Origin: Cyathus striatus
Lineage: Eukaryota; Basidiomycota; Agaricomycetes; Agaricales; Nidulariaceae
DNA length: 64,000 nucleotides
Assembly (NCBI GenBank): GCA_025738555.1
Contig: JAOVFP010000009.1
Location: 3,782,001 to 3,846,000, forward strand
Direction of reading: 5' to 3'
The position numbers were made by a program, and so were the translations under genes. The notes beneath the pieces were generated by a model. It searched no databases. It saw nothing but the letters and a program-made list of their open reading frames with translations, and had not been told where the DNA came from. Positions 33,490 to 47,260 of the stretch are shown piece by piece; within the stretch, counting starts at the first letter, position 1; each line of letters starts with the position of its first letter.

Positions 33490-34560
33490 CCCCTCATGCA
33501 AATGAGTGTGGTGTATGCAGTTGGTAGCTGTTAGGTGCTTATAACACTCGTAACACTAATTCAAGTTAAACACATTCACCAAATGAATCTGACACTGTGT
33601 AACGGTTGGATATCATTATTAAATATACCATTTCAACTATATAACATAGTAGGAAGGTAAGCTAGCTTACGAGCATATGCAAATGAGTGTAGTGTATGCG
33701 GTTGGTAGCTGTTAGGTGCTTATAACGCTCATAACACAAATTCAAGTTAAACACATTCACCAAATGAATCTGACACTGCATAACAGTTGGATATCGCTAT
33801 TAAATATACCATTTCAACTATCTAGAACAGTAGGAAGGTAAGCTAGCTTATGAGTATATGCAAATGAGTGTGGTGTATGCGGTTGGTAGCTGTTAGGTGC
33901 TTATAATGCTTGTAATACAAATTCAAGTTAAATGCATTCACCAAATGAATCTGACACTGTGTAATGGTTGGATATCGCTATTAAATATACCATTTCAACT
34001 ATCTAACACAGTAGGAAGGTACGCTAGCTTACGAGTATATGCAAATGAGTGTGGTGTATGCGGTTGGTAGCTGTTAGGTGCTTATAATGCTTGTAATACA
34101 AATTCAAGTTAAATGCATTCACCAAATGAATCTGACACTGTGTAACAGTTGGATATTGCTATTAAATATACCATTTCAACTATCTAACACAGTAGGAAGG
34201 TATGCTAGCTTACGAGTATATGCAAATGAGTGTGGTGTATGCAGTTGGTAGCTGTTAGGTGCTTATAATGTTCGTAATACAAGTTCAAGTTAAACACATT
34301 CACCAAATGAATCTGACACTGTGTAACAGTTGGATATCATTATTAAATATACCATTTCAACTATCTGGCACAGTAGGAAGGTAAGCTAGCTTACGAGTAT
34401 ATGCAAATGAGTGTGGTGTATGCGGTTGGTTACTGTTAGGTGCTTATATCGCTCATAACACAAATTCAAGTTAAACACATTCACCAAATGAATCTGACAC
34501 TGCGTAATGGTTGGATATCACTAATAAATATACCATTAGAATTATCAAAATAAGAGTGGA
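33490..34560 (+). repeat. Block B tandem array, 181-bp unit, about 6 copies
   Basis: TTGGATAT landmarks fall at 33605, 33787, 33968, 34149, 34330 and 34511, i.e. every 181 bp. The unit is homologous to the block A array (shared AATTCAAGTTAAACACATTC/TCACCAAATGAATCTGACAC and GGTTGGATATC words) but adds AGCTAGCTTACGAGTATATG and TGCAAATGAGTGTGGTGTAT. Copies are more uniform than in block A. Confidence 0.92.
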
Positions 34561-36362
34561 GTATGCAGTTGGTAAATAACACTCGTAATGCAAATCCAAT
34601 CCAATAGCTCGTGTACTGTGGAATTGTATCTCAAAAATCATTACTACTACTACAGTCTACAAGAAATGGGAGTTACTACTACAGCTACCACAATATATAC
34701 GGTTCTGGTGACTACAAGAGAAATAGCAAAGCGGAGTATCATCTATAAAATGAGAAGGGGTTACGGCCGAATGATATTACTAAGCAATAAATCGAGCGTT
34801 AATGTGGCATCTCTTGGTGGTCTAATTCCTGGGTCATGTAATGGGTAGAAATGATTCTGATTATAGACCCACTGAGACCCCATCAATACATTTGACCAAC
34901 CCATAAACCTCTATAGAGTGACCTCTCCAAGACTGGGACTCAATCTTACATCTTATGCTTAGAGGGAAAAACATACAGAAAGTATATGCACTCATGAGTG
35001 TCATATGATTATAGGAGACGATAAAAACTTACAAGTCGAGCAATGGTCAAGCAAGTACAAGAGATACAGTGAAGCGGAGTCTCGGCTATACAGGGAAAAA
35101 CATACAGAAGGTATATGCACTCATGACTGTCACATGATTGTAGGAGACAATAAAAACTTACAAGTCAAGAAATGGTCAAGCAAGTACAAGAGAGTCGGCG
35201 ATACAGTGAAGCGGAGTCTTGGCTATACAGGGAAAAATGTACAGAAGGTATTTGCCTTTGTGAGTGTCATATAATTGTAGGAACCGATAAAAACTTAAAC
35301 TTACAAGTCAAGTGAGTATGAAAGATACAGTGATGCGGAGTCTCGGCTATATAATGTGAAGAGGTCAATCATTCGCCTTATGCTTGGAGGGAAAATGCAT
35401 ACATCATTAAGTATCAGGGGGGTCATCTTTGCTATATTTTCGATTTTAAGTGGTGTCGTATGCTTGCGAAGATGATAAAAACGTACAAGTTGTTACAGGA
35501 GTAAGCCGATGCTTGCAAGGTAAAACATACAAATATAGCAGTGGTCAAGTGAGTACAGTCTATAAAATGACATGGGGTCAATCATACCCTTATGCTTGGA
35601 GGGAGAAATGCACTCTGTCAAGTACAAGGGGTGAAAAAATTGAAAAATCAGTGCCTATAACACAAGAGGTCAATCATACATCTTATGCTTGGAGGGAAAA
35701 AAACATACACTTTCAAGTATCAGCAAGTACAACCATTGACATGGGGCCAATCATACCCTTATGCTTGGAGGGAGAAATGTACCCTGTCAAGTACAAGGGA
35801 TGAAATAAAAGAAAAATGAGAGTCTATAACACAAGATGGGGTCAATAATATGTCTTAGGCTTTGAGGGAAAAACATATGCTGTCAAGTATAAGGGGTAAA
35901 GATACTCTCACATCTCTGCTAGAATCTCAATTTCAAGATATGTTGTATGCAGGAGAAGACGATAAAAACTTACAAGTTGTCATGGGGGAAGGGGTCTCAG
36001 AGGTAGAAAGATGAGAGTGAGAGGATAAAAGGGGGGAATGGGGGGCAAGACAACCCAACTCTGGAAGGCAATGTCTTATTATGTTTCCCCTACTTAAATC
36101 TGTGATCCTTCGGAAAGGATTTGTAACATCTTGATTGAAGAATCAGGGCAGCCAGCATTCCATGTGCTCAGACTAAAAAATCCTGACAGCCACCGTTGCA
36201 TATGCTCAGATCTTGATTTACTCGATCATGATTGAATATATGCGGTTCCCGAAATAGGGCTATGCTGTGTTTATCTATGTAAATAAAACAACGAATGAAG
36301 TTATTTGTGAACGATATTTTTTCACAAAATTTCTTACTGTGCTTTCCCTCACCTATAGATCA
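34561..36362 (+). repeat. Block B promoter-side repeats, paralogous to 15976-17711
   Basis: The order of words follows block A: GAGAAGGGGTTACGGCCGAA, CTTATGCTTAGAGGGAAAAA, the CTTGGAGGGA units, then GGATAAAAGGGGGGAATGGG and AATAAAACAACGAATGAAGT. Instead of 224-bp units there are three units of ~131 bp (starting near 34971, 35101 and 35233). Many CG sites of block A read TG or CA here. Short open frames (34588-35803) are not genes. Confidence 0.75.
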
Positions 36363-39300
36363 ATGCCTTCTCCATTATCATCTTCTTCCAAATCAAAGAC
36401 CAGGAGCTCCACATCAAATATTGGCGAAGGAGCATCTATTTGAAGGTCTTCCAGACTAGGTTCACGCCCCGTTACTATGAACACATCTCACTCAAATCAA
36501 CAAAAAAAGAAAAAAAGTTGCAAATGCAGGAAAAATTTCTCCCGTGGTGACTATAAGTCTTTAGTCTGTAAAATCGACAGTATGTTGTAACTGTGGGATT
36601 AGATGATATCTGAGATCGTTTCAGACAATCCACTGACACCTTTATTGGGGGAAAAGCCCAGTAATGATGAGAATGATTCCAGTAAGTGTTGGTATTCAGT
36701 TTCATTTCTTAAATTAACGTTCTCTAATATTTTAGACGTGCATGGCCTTATGACAGTCGACGAGCAATCACTGGTTATCGCTGAGCCACAATCAAACCCT
36801 GTTGATCAGGGGATAACATCAGGTATGAATGACTCGCACATTTATTATTGTAGCACCAGTTTATGTTGCCGCATACTGTAGATTCTACGTCAATGCCTGT
36901 TTCCCATGAGCCCCCAGTAGAGGAGGGCCATATGTGTAACAATCCACGGACTCCTTCATTGAGTGAAAATCCCAGCGACAATCAAAATAATTCCGGTAAG
37001 TGTTGGTATTCAGTTTTATTACTTAAATTAACATTCCCTAATATTTTAGACGTGCATGGCCTTATGATGGTCGACGAGCAGTCACTGGTTATCTCTGAGC
37101 CACAATCGAACCCTGTTGATCAGGGGATAACACCAGGTATGAATGACTCGCACATTTATTATTGTAGCACCAGTTAATGTTACCGCATACTGTAGATTCT
37201 ACGTCAACACCTGTTTTCAATGAGCCTCCTCCTTCATTGAGCGAATATTGCACTGACAATGGAAATAATTCGGGTAAGTGTTTATATTCAGTTTCATAAC
37301 ATAAATTAATGTTCTCTGGTATCTTAGACATCGGAGGCCTTATGCCGGTTGATGAGCAGTCGCCGGTTATCACTGAGCCTCAAGTGAACCCTGTTGATCA
37401 GGGTATGGCATCAGGTATGAATGACTCGCACATTTATTACCCTACCACCAGTTAATGTTACTGCATACTGTAGATTCTACGTCAATGCCTGTTTCCCATG
37501 AGCCCCCAATAGAGGAGGGCTGTATGTGTAACAATCCACGGACTCCTTCATTGAGTGAAAATCCCAGTGACAATCAAAATAATTCTGGTAAGTGCTGGTA
37601 TTCACTTTCATTTCTTAAATTAATGTTCTCTAATATTTTAGACATGCATGGCCTTATGACAGTCGACAAGTAGTCACTGGTTATCACTGAGCCACAATCA
37701 AACCCTGTTGATCAGGGGATAACATCAGGTATGAATGACTCGCACATTTATTATTGTAGCACCAGTTTATGTTACCGCATACTGTAGATTCTGCGTCAAC
37801 GCCTGTTTCCCATGAGCCCCCAGTAGAGGAGGGCTGTATGTGTAACAATCCATGGACTCCTTCATTGAGTGAAAATCCCAGTGACGATCAGGATAATTCC
37901 GGTAAGTGTTTATATTCTGTTTCATAGCATAAATTAATGTTCTCTGGTATCTTAGACATTGGAGGCCTTATGACAGTTGACGAGCAGTCACCAGTTATCA
38001 CTGAGCCTCAAGTGAACCCTGTCAATCAGGGTATGATATCAGGTATGAATGACTCACAGATTTATTACCCTAGCACCAGTTAATATAAGTACCGCATACT
38101 GTAGATTCTACATCAACGCCTGTTTCCCATGAGCCCCCAGTAGAAGAGGACCGTATGTCGGCTCATGTTGACATGGAATATACTTCCCTCCTTGAGCCCA
38201 TTGACGAGGGTATGAATTCAGGTAAGCTTTAATAATGTATTCATTTTTGTAGTATTAATTTATGTTGGTGCATACTAGCATGTGAATGCAGTATGCCAAA
38301 GCCTGTTGACCAATTAACGGCACCACGAACTATAGATGTTATGTCAACACCTGTTTCCCATGGGGGACTCCAAATAAATATGCCAGTTCCACTAGGCAGT
38401 CCCTGTAAGCATTAACTTGTATTCATTTCTAAAGCGTCAACTTATGTTGGCGCGTACTGTAGTCTATACATTTTCTACTGTGCCTCCAATGGGAAACTAC
38501 GGTCTTCCAAGGCCTATTGACAAGGAGATGGCAATAGGTAAGAATAATTCGGATATTTACTCTGCTAGCACCTATTCATTTATCACTGTTCCAGACACGT
38601 ATTCTGCACTAGATGTGAATGGGCCACAAACACACATGTCAGCTCCACTAGAACATCACTGTGAGCATAAAACAAGTATTCATTTCTGTAGCGTCGATTT
38701 ATGGTGGCGCATACTGTAGGCTATACATTTCCAACTCTGCCTCCAATGATGGACTATGGTCTACCAAAGGCTATTGACGAGGGGATGGAATTTGGTAAGA
38801 TTAACTCGTGTATTTATTTTCCTAGCAGCTATTGATGTTCGAGCTACATTGTAAGATGACGATGGCCTTTGGTCATTTGACGATGCGAAATCATCCTCAA
38901 TTAAGTGTTATGTCGAAATTGATTCACTGGAACAACTTATGAGTGAGTTTACATTACAGCTCAATCTAACATATAACATTTAAAAATATATAGATGTCAC
39001 ACATGATTTGCTTGCCAGCAGTTCATCTGGAAATCTTGATATGCCAGAACAACTTACGGGTGAGTTTACATTAGGGCTCTATCTAACATATAACATTTAA
39101 AAATATATAGATGTCACACCCGATTTGCTTGCCAGCAGTTCATCTGGAAATCTTGATATGCCGGAACAACTTACGGGTGAGTTTACATTATGGCTCTATC
39201 TAACATATAACATTTAAAAATATATAGATGTCACGCCTGGTTCACTCGCCAGCAGTTCATCTGGAAATCCTATCTGAATGCCAGATGCACCCTTGCCATG

Positions 39301-40439
39301 GACTTCTTTCCTGCGAAGCAATACAAAGATTTTCCTCGAACCGCACATTCCCCTTCCTAATTGGGCTGACAAAACAAGATATATGTATGGACAGAACTCG
39401 ACAAGCTCTAGGAAGAAACTCGAAGCAAATGTTCAGAAAGACGTTACAGAAAATGATGATCTGGAAAAGGCTGTAGAGGACCAGATTCATCTATTTTTCG
39501 GTAATGTGATCTATACCTGAAGCTTTATTAATATTTACTTTGGATGTAGCTCCTGAAATGGAAAGGAGTTGAACAAAGTTGCCATTTTCACCATCTGATG
39601 GAAAACGAATTGGGGGTAGGAAGTTTAAATTGAAAGATAATATTGATGCTTCTGCACATCCTGCTGCACGTGAGTCGATACATGTTGTTTTAAAAAATCA
39701 CACTTATTAATATTTACTATTCAGATGAGGTCGATATGTTTATAAAGAATGGTCCTCATGCACTAACAAATGCCACTTGCAAGATGGGGTATGATGGAAG
39801 CCGTACACTGGCAGCACTAGGGTATACTGATTGCCTTGTCGCACTTGAGTGCCTTACAACAGACTTTGGAAACACAACCTGCATTAAACACTGGAATGAA
39901 CATCACAGCAAACTTACATCTGGAGAGTTCCTCATTAATGGTGTTCCAGGTCCTTGCATGATACCATAATCTACAACCTAGGAAATGAAGATTTTTTGGA
40001 CTGCGGATGCACAGTGGAGTCAGCATTGACAGAGCTCCTTTGGATAAATACATGGAATGTTAGTGGTCTGGTAGAAAGTACGAGTCTCTTCTGTTAGATA
40101 ATCGCATGGATTAAAACTAACCTACTTTTAGATCAGATGATCACAGAACCTATGATACCACCAAAAGACTTGTTCAGGTTTCAATGTCATGACATCGTGG
40201 CTCAAAATATTCAGAAGGAGACCTTGCTGAATATTGACGATTATTATACAGGTGACATTAACATTACCTTTGATCAGGATGAGGAGAGGAGACGAATGCT
40301 TATGGTGACACACAATATTGCGTGTCTCAATGAATTAGGGGAGAAAAATAACTGTTCTCACCGATTTTGTTGTTAAAGATTCCTGCTGAAGGTTACAATG
40401 AAGTGTTGTTGTAACAAATGAATAGCTAATCTTTAACTG
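36363..40439 (+). pseudogene. Broken paralogue of the 19-exon gene
   Basis: Exon order matches the block A gene from the RRSSRL-type exon to the final ITFDQDEERRRMLMV exon. Breaks: an in-frame TGA at 36441 in exon 1; the exon 1 donor GGTAAGTC reads TATAAGTC at about 36550; a TAG in an a-type exon at about 37672; TGA near 39276; a deletion in the large penultimate exon that creates a TAA at about 39967; and early stop in the last exon (RFCC then TAA). It has five a/b exon pairs at ~314-bp spacing (a-exons near 36736, 37050, 37329, 37642 and 37957), all with the intron between a and b kept. A 118-bp exon-intron unit (GATGTCACAC...GAACAACTTACG) is present three times at 38941-39235, against once in block A. 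Confidence 0.78.
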
Positions 40440-40444
40440 TGATC

Positions 40445-43400
40445 CAATTGTGCAATATATCTTCCCTGTTCGCAGAAACACTCCCACTCGCAGACAGTGC
40501 TAATAAATATGTCAATTGGAATGTTATCAAGTAGTGATAATATCACGCCATTCAACATCTGTATAAGACATGTCTAAATGTTGTGTTCATTCCACAACAT
40601 TGCATGCATCTATTTTAAGAAAGGATATCAACCCATCAAAACATACTCGATTTGGGTAGATCCCATCACTCTACGCCATCTCGTTTAATATCCACGATGT
40701 TTGTGTGCAATGATACTAGGTTTTGATAGTTACACAAGATCAATTCATGGTCGATGCAGCTTAACGTCGTGAGATCATCACAACATTGCATACATCTATT
40801 TTAAGGAAATGTACCATCCCATCAAAACATACCCAATTTGGGTAGACACAATCACTCTATGCCATCTCACTGTATCTCCACGACATCCGACATATATCTA
40901 CACACTATTGTGTGGTTTCACATTCATGAACGTTGTAATTCTGAGGTGCTAACAGAATCTTGGTGGAGTGAGCCTACATGCACATAAATTCCCACACTTA
41001 AATTGTGCTAGCTAACATCTCCATTGTAATATTATCAGGTAGTGATAATATAACGCCATTCAACATCTGTATAAGACGTGTCCAAATGATGAGAAATGGA
41101 CACAACATTGCATGCATCTACTTTAAGAAACATTCAAGCCATCAAAACTTACCCGATTTAGGAATATCCCATCACTCTACGTCTTCCAGTTATATTTCTA
41201 TGACATCCGATTTAATTCTAAAATCAATTCTCAGTATATTTAATCATGTATGTACCTTTCTGAGGCACTAGCAAATGCACAATATATCTGAACTGTCCCC
41301 AGAAACATTCCCACGCTTCGACAGTGATAGTAAACATGTCAATTGGAATATTATCAGGTAGTGATAATATCACGCCATTCAACATCTGTATAAGACACAT
41401 CTAAATTTTGTGGAATGGACACGACATTGCATGTATCTATTTTAAGAAACATATCAACTCATCAAACATACCCAATTTGGGTAGATCCCATCACTCTATG
41501 CCACTGTTGTATTTCTATGACATCTGATTTAATTCTAAAATCAATCCTTGGTGTGTTTAACCATGTATGTACCATTCTAAAGCGCTAGCAAATGTACAAT
41601 ATATCTTCTCTGTGTCCAGAAAATTTCCCACGTGCAGACAGTGCTAGTGAACATCTCAATTGGAATATTATCAGGTTGTGATAATATTATGACATTTAAC
41701 ATCTGCATGTGACATGTCTAAATGTTGTGGAATGGACACAACATTGCATGTATCTATTTTAAGAAAAGATATCAACCCATCAAAACATACCCAATTTGTG
41801 TAGATCCCATCACCCTTTGCCATCTCATTGTATTTTCATGACATCCAATGTATTTCTACAAACTATCCTGCGTCTTCCCATTCATGAATGTGTACTTCTG
41901 AGGTGCTAACAATACTTCAATGCAATAAGAGCCTGCATTCAGGTAAATTCCCACGCTTAAACCGTGCTAGCTAATGTCTCCATTGTAATATCATCAGGTA
42001 GTGATAATATAACAGCATTCAACCTCTGTATAAGATGCATCTAAATGTTGTGGAATGGACACACCATTGCATGCATCTATTTTAAGAAACATTCAACCCA
42101 TCAAAACATACCCGATTTGGGTTGATCGCATCACTCTACGTCATCCAGTTTATTTCTACAACATCCGATTTGATTCTAAAGTCAATCCTTGGTATATTTC
42201 GTTATATACGTACCATCCTGAGGCATTAGCAAATGTACAATATATTTTCCCTGTGTCCAGAAAAATTCCCACGCTTCGCCAGTGCTAATAAACATCTCAA
42301 TTGGAATATTATCAGGTAGTGATAAAATCACAGCATTCAACATCTGCATAACACACATCTAAATAATGTGGAATGGACACAACATTGCATGTATCTATTT
42401 TAAGAAAAGATATCAGCCCATAAAAACATACCCAATTTTGGTAGATCCCATCACTCTACGCCATCTTGTTTAATATCCACGATGTTTGTGTGCAATTATA
42501 TTAGGTCGTGATTATTACATGAGATCAATTAATTGTTGATGTGGCTTAACGTCATGAGATCATTACAACATTGTGTGCATCAATTTTAAGGAAACGTACC
42601 ATCCCATCAAAACATACCCTTTTTGGGTAGATCCCATTACTCAATGCCGTCTCATTATATTTCCACAACATCCAATGCATTTCTACAAAATATCCTGTGT
42701 CTTCCCATTCATGAGCATGTAATTCTGAGGCACTAACAATAATTCAATGCAATAAGCCTGCGTTCACGTATATTCCCACGCTTCGACAGTGCTAGCTAAC
42801 ATCACAATTGCAATATTATAAAGTGGTGATAATATAATGCCATTCAACAGCTGTATAAGATGCGACTAAATGTTGTGAAATGGATACAACATTGCATGCA
42901 TCTATTTTAAGAAAATGTACAATCCCATCAAAACATACCCAATTTGGGTAGATCCCATCACTCTATGCCATTTCATTGTATTTCCACGACATCCACCATA
43001 TTTCTACAAACTATCCTGCATCTTCCCATTCTGAATGTGTACTTCTGAGGTGCTAACATTATTCCTGTCAAGTGAGCCTATGTCTACATAAATTCCCACG
43101 CTTGAACCGTGCTAGCTAACGTCTCCATTGTAATATTATCAGGTAGTGATAATATCATGCCATTCAACATCTGTAAAAAACATGTCTAAATGTTGTGGGA
43201 TGGACACAACATTGCATGTATCTATTTTAAGAAAACATATCATCTCATCAAAACATACCCAATATGGGTAGATCCCATCACTCTTTGCCATCTCGTTGTA
43301 TTTCTACGACATCTGATATAATTCTAAAATCAATACTTGGCATGTTTAGTCTTGTGCATGCCATTCTAGGGCACTAGCACATATACAATATGTCTTCTCT

Positions 43401-45830
43401 ATGTCTAGAAAATTTCCCACATGCAGACAGTGCTAGTGAACACATCAATTGGAATATTATCAGGTAGTGATAATATCACACCATTCAACATCTGTACAAG
43501 ACACGTCTAAATTTTGTGGAATGGACATGACATTGCATGTATCTATTTTAAGAAACATATCAACTCATTTAAACATACTGGATTTGGGTAGATCCCATCA
43601 CTCTATGCCATTTTGTTTAATATCCATGACATTCATTTGCAATTATATTAGTTGTGATAGTTACACAATATAATTACACTGTCAATGCGGCACAACGTCA
43701 TGACATCATCACAACATTGTGTGCATCTATTTTAAGGAAACGTACCATCCCATCAAAACATACCCTTTTGGGTAGATCCCATCACTCTATGCCATCCCAT
43801 TACATTTCTACGACATCCAATTTAATTCTAAAATCAATCCATGGTATATTTAATCATGTACATAACATTCTAAAGTACTAGCAAATGTACAATATATCTT
43901 CCCTGTGTCTGGAAAAATTCCCATGTGCAGACAGTGCTAGTAAACATCTCAATTGGAATATTATCAGGTAGTGATAATATCACAGCTTTCAACATCTGTA
44001 TAAGACATGTCTAAATGTTGTGTTCATTCCACAACATTGCATGCATCTATTTTAAGAAACATATCAACTCATCAAAACATACTCAATTTGTGTAGATCTC
44101 ATTACTCTATGCCATCTCATTTAATATCCATGACATTTGTTCGCAATTATATCTAGTCATGATAGTTACACAAGATCAATTCATTGTCGATGTGGCTTAA
44201 CGTCGTGAGATCATCACAACATTGTGTGCATCTGTTTTAAGGAAACGTACCATCCCATCAAAATATACCTAATTTGGGTAGATCCCATCACTCTATGCCA
44301 TCTCACTGTATTTCCACGACATCCAACATATTCTACAAACTATCCTGCATCTTCCCATTCATAAATGATTTAATTTTGAAGTGCTAACATTGTTTCGGTG
44401 GAGTGAGCCTGCATGCACATAAATTCCCATGCTTGGACCATGCTAGCTAACATCTCCATTGTAATATTATCAGGTAATGATAATACCACGACTTTCGACA
44501 TCTGTATAAGACATGTCTAAATGATGTGGAATGGACACAACATTGTGTGTATCTATTTTGAGAAATCATAACAACCCATCAAAACATACCCAATTTGGGT
44601 AGATCCCATCACTCTTTGCCATCTTGTTATATTTCTATGACATCCAATTTACTTCTAAAATCAATCCTTGGTACATTTAATCAAGTACATACCATTCTGA
44701 GATGCTAGCAAATGCACAACATATCTGCACTGTTCCCAGAAACATTCCCACACACAGACAGTGCTAGTAAACATCTCAATTGGAATATTATCAGGTAGTG
44801 ATAATATTACTGCATTCAGCATCTGTATAAGACATGTCTAAATGTTGTGGAATGGACACAACATTTGAGTATTTATTTTAAGAAAATATAACAACCCATC
44901 AAAACATACCTGATTTGGGTAGATTCCATCACTCTTTACCATCTTGTTTAATATCCACGACATTCGTTTGCAATTATACTAGGTCGTGATAGTTACACAA
45001 GATCAATTCATTGTCGAAGCGGCATAACATCGTGAGATCATCACAACATTGAGTGCATCTATTTTAAGAAACATATCAACCCATCAAAACATATCTGATT
45101 TGGGTAGATCCCATCACTCTAAGCATCATGTTATATTTCTACAACATTCGATTTAATTCTAAAAACCAATCCTTGATATATATAATCATGTACATACCAT
45201 CCTAAGGCGCTAGCTAATGTACAATATATCTATGCTGTGTCCAGAAAATTTCCCATGTGCAGACAGTGCTAGTAAACATCTCAATTGGAATACTATCAGG
45301 TAGTGGTAATATCACGGCATTCAACATCTGTATAAGACACATCTAAATGTTGTGGAATGGACACAACATTGCATGTACCTATTTTAAGAAATCATAATAA
45401 CTGATCAAAACATACCTGATTTGGATCAATTCCATCACTCTATGCCATCCCGTTATATTTCTACAACATCCAATTTAATTCTAAAATCAATTCTTGGTAT
45501 ATCTAATTGTATACATACCATTCTAAAGCACTAGCAAATGTACAATATATCTTCTCTGTGTCCAGAAAAATTCCCATGTGCAGACAGTGCTAGTAAACAT
45601 CTCAATTGGAATATTATCAGGTAGTGATAATATCACGGCATTCAATATTTGTATGAGACAAGTCTAAATGATATGGAATGGATACAACATTGCATGTATC
45701 TATTTTAAGAAAACCCAACAACCCATCAAAACATACCCTATTCGGGTAGTTCCCATCACTCTTTGCCATCTCGCCTAATATCCACGACATTCATTCGCAA
45801 TTATATTAGGTCATGATAGTTTTATGAGAT
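40445..45830 (+). repeat. 320-bp satellite, block B
   Basis: Same family as 21440-26510: each monomer has a GGTAGTGATAATATCAC palindrome region, AAATGTTGTGGAATGGACAC, CATCTATTTTAAGAAA and ACCCAATTTGGGTAGATCCC, at about 315-325-bp spacing. Interspersed variant monomers contain GATAGTTACACAAGATCAAT and a CGTCGTGAGATCATCACAAC stretch. All copies are in one orientation and are more diverged from one another than the central block A copies, with CG largely replaced by TG/CA. No genes; scattered 60-80-codon open frames are chance. Confidence 0.9.
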
Positions 45831-46679
45831 CAGCCACCTTTGAGTGTGTACACTCATTATTGGGCCTTATGTCCACTTATTTAGTCTTAATTCTCACCAT
45901 TGTCACGTGCTATGTGGACTTCAACGATTTTGAGCAAATGTCTTTTCACAGACTCACTGACCAGCACAGACATCTGCGAGCACTTGGCTGCGTTGTTGTC
46001 TGAATTAGATGATTTCATCATGTCACTATCGCTCTTATATTACGTCATATGTTCTTTGGCTGTATATACTATCTACATTACTGTTTAGGTGCATAATCAA
46101 TTGATATGATATGCATTTTCGGGTCATATCCCTTAATTTTCGCTTTCCCCTGATTCTTTTTCGTTTTGCAAAAAACTTAACAAGAAGTTCCTGTTTACAC
46201 TTCAAATTACTGTTCACGTTTTGGCGATTTGTTACTGTTGATTTCAAAGCGAAAGGGATTTCATTATATGTGTTTTCGCATCCCATGATCCTTTCTATGA
46301 TTTTCGAATGTGAACCAGTGGGCATAGCTACAGCTGTGATTAACATATTTCTATGTTACATTAATGATGTGTAAAACGCTATGTGTTTTGGCCATTCCGT
46401 AATGTCAATATCGATGTGAACTCGATTTTCACTAAGTATATATTTGCTTCCCGCTATCGTTTCTCAGATACTTGAATGTTAGCTGGGGGCCACAGTTGCA
46501 GCTAAGAATTATTCCTATTGCAGTTATGAGTTCGACGTTTGCAACGATCCATCTTTTAGCTCTTATATTTCACCTATATCAAAACATATATACACAAACT
46601 TGACTTTATCCTTAACCACAACCACCACTATCCAGTAAGTCATTTTTAGTCCCTTTCCTTTGCTTTTTTCACTGTTTTT
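45831..46679. other. Unique AT-rich DNA after the satellite
   Basis: No gene supported. Open frames at 45900-46374 on either strand lack splice context and motifs. An upstream pyrimidine-rich run (TTTTTAGTCCCTTTCCTTTG) ends at the acceptor-like site before the next feature. Confidence 0.45.
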
Positions 46680-47036
46680 AGGATGCTTTACATCTCAAAG
46701 GCAATCTCTCAGTGCTTTAAAGGAGATGCATGCTCTTATATTAAAGGGACCTTACGCTCCATACTCAACATGGAGAGAGAGTCCATTTCCCCAGACATGA
46801 AGGACTGGGTGATCGTGTACATTCTTTTTCTTTTTTTCTTGTCATATACTCAATTAATGAAATGGTAGAACGGGCATGCACTGCGGCAGGAATCAGGGGG
46901 AGGCCAAACACATCACCATGTGTGGTTTGGACAGCAGCAGCGCGGGAGTTGAAACATTTCATATATATGGCCCCGGAAGCAGCACATTGTTCAAGACCGG
47001 AGGACAGAAGCTATACAATGTAAAAAATGACTGTGA
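46680..47036 (+). pseudogene. Decayed exons of an uncharacterised gene
   Basis: After an acceptor-like TTTTTAG, one frame reads LSALKEMHALILKGPYAPYS then TWRESPFPQ before a stop near 46800. Further on, another frame from 46867 reads VERACTAAGIRGRPNTSPCV, then VWTAAARELKHFIYMAPEAA and ends at a stop near 47022. Both segments have a clear coding character (balanced, W/P-containing, no low complexity), but the joint between them is frameshifted and the intervening 60 bp is intron-like without a clean fit. Probably a relic of a dispersed family; no function recognised. Confidence 0.42.
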
Positions 47037-47260
47037 TAAGCTTTAGATAGTATTCTCATACTTAACATATACCCTTTTCTTGATACCAAATATGCCATAT
47101 GTTTTTTTGGCGATTTTATGTTTCCTGCTGTTTCCCACTGTAAGCCGAGCACTCAAAAAATGCATACAGTAACTTATATTCCCTATTTGGGTTGTCCTAA
47201 ACATATGTAATGTTATCTCTCGTATATTCACGTGATACTGTACATATCTAATTATAATAC

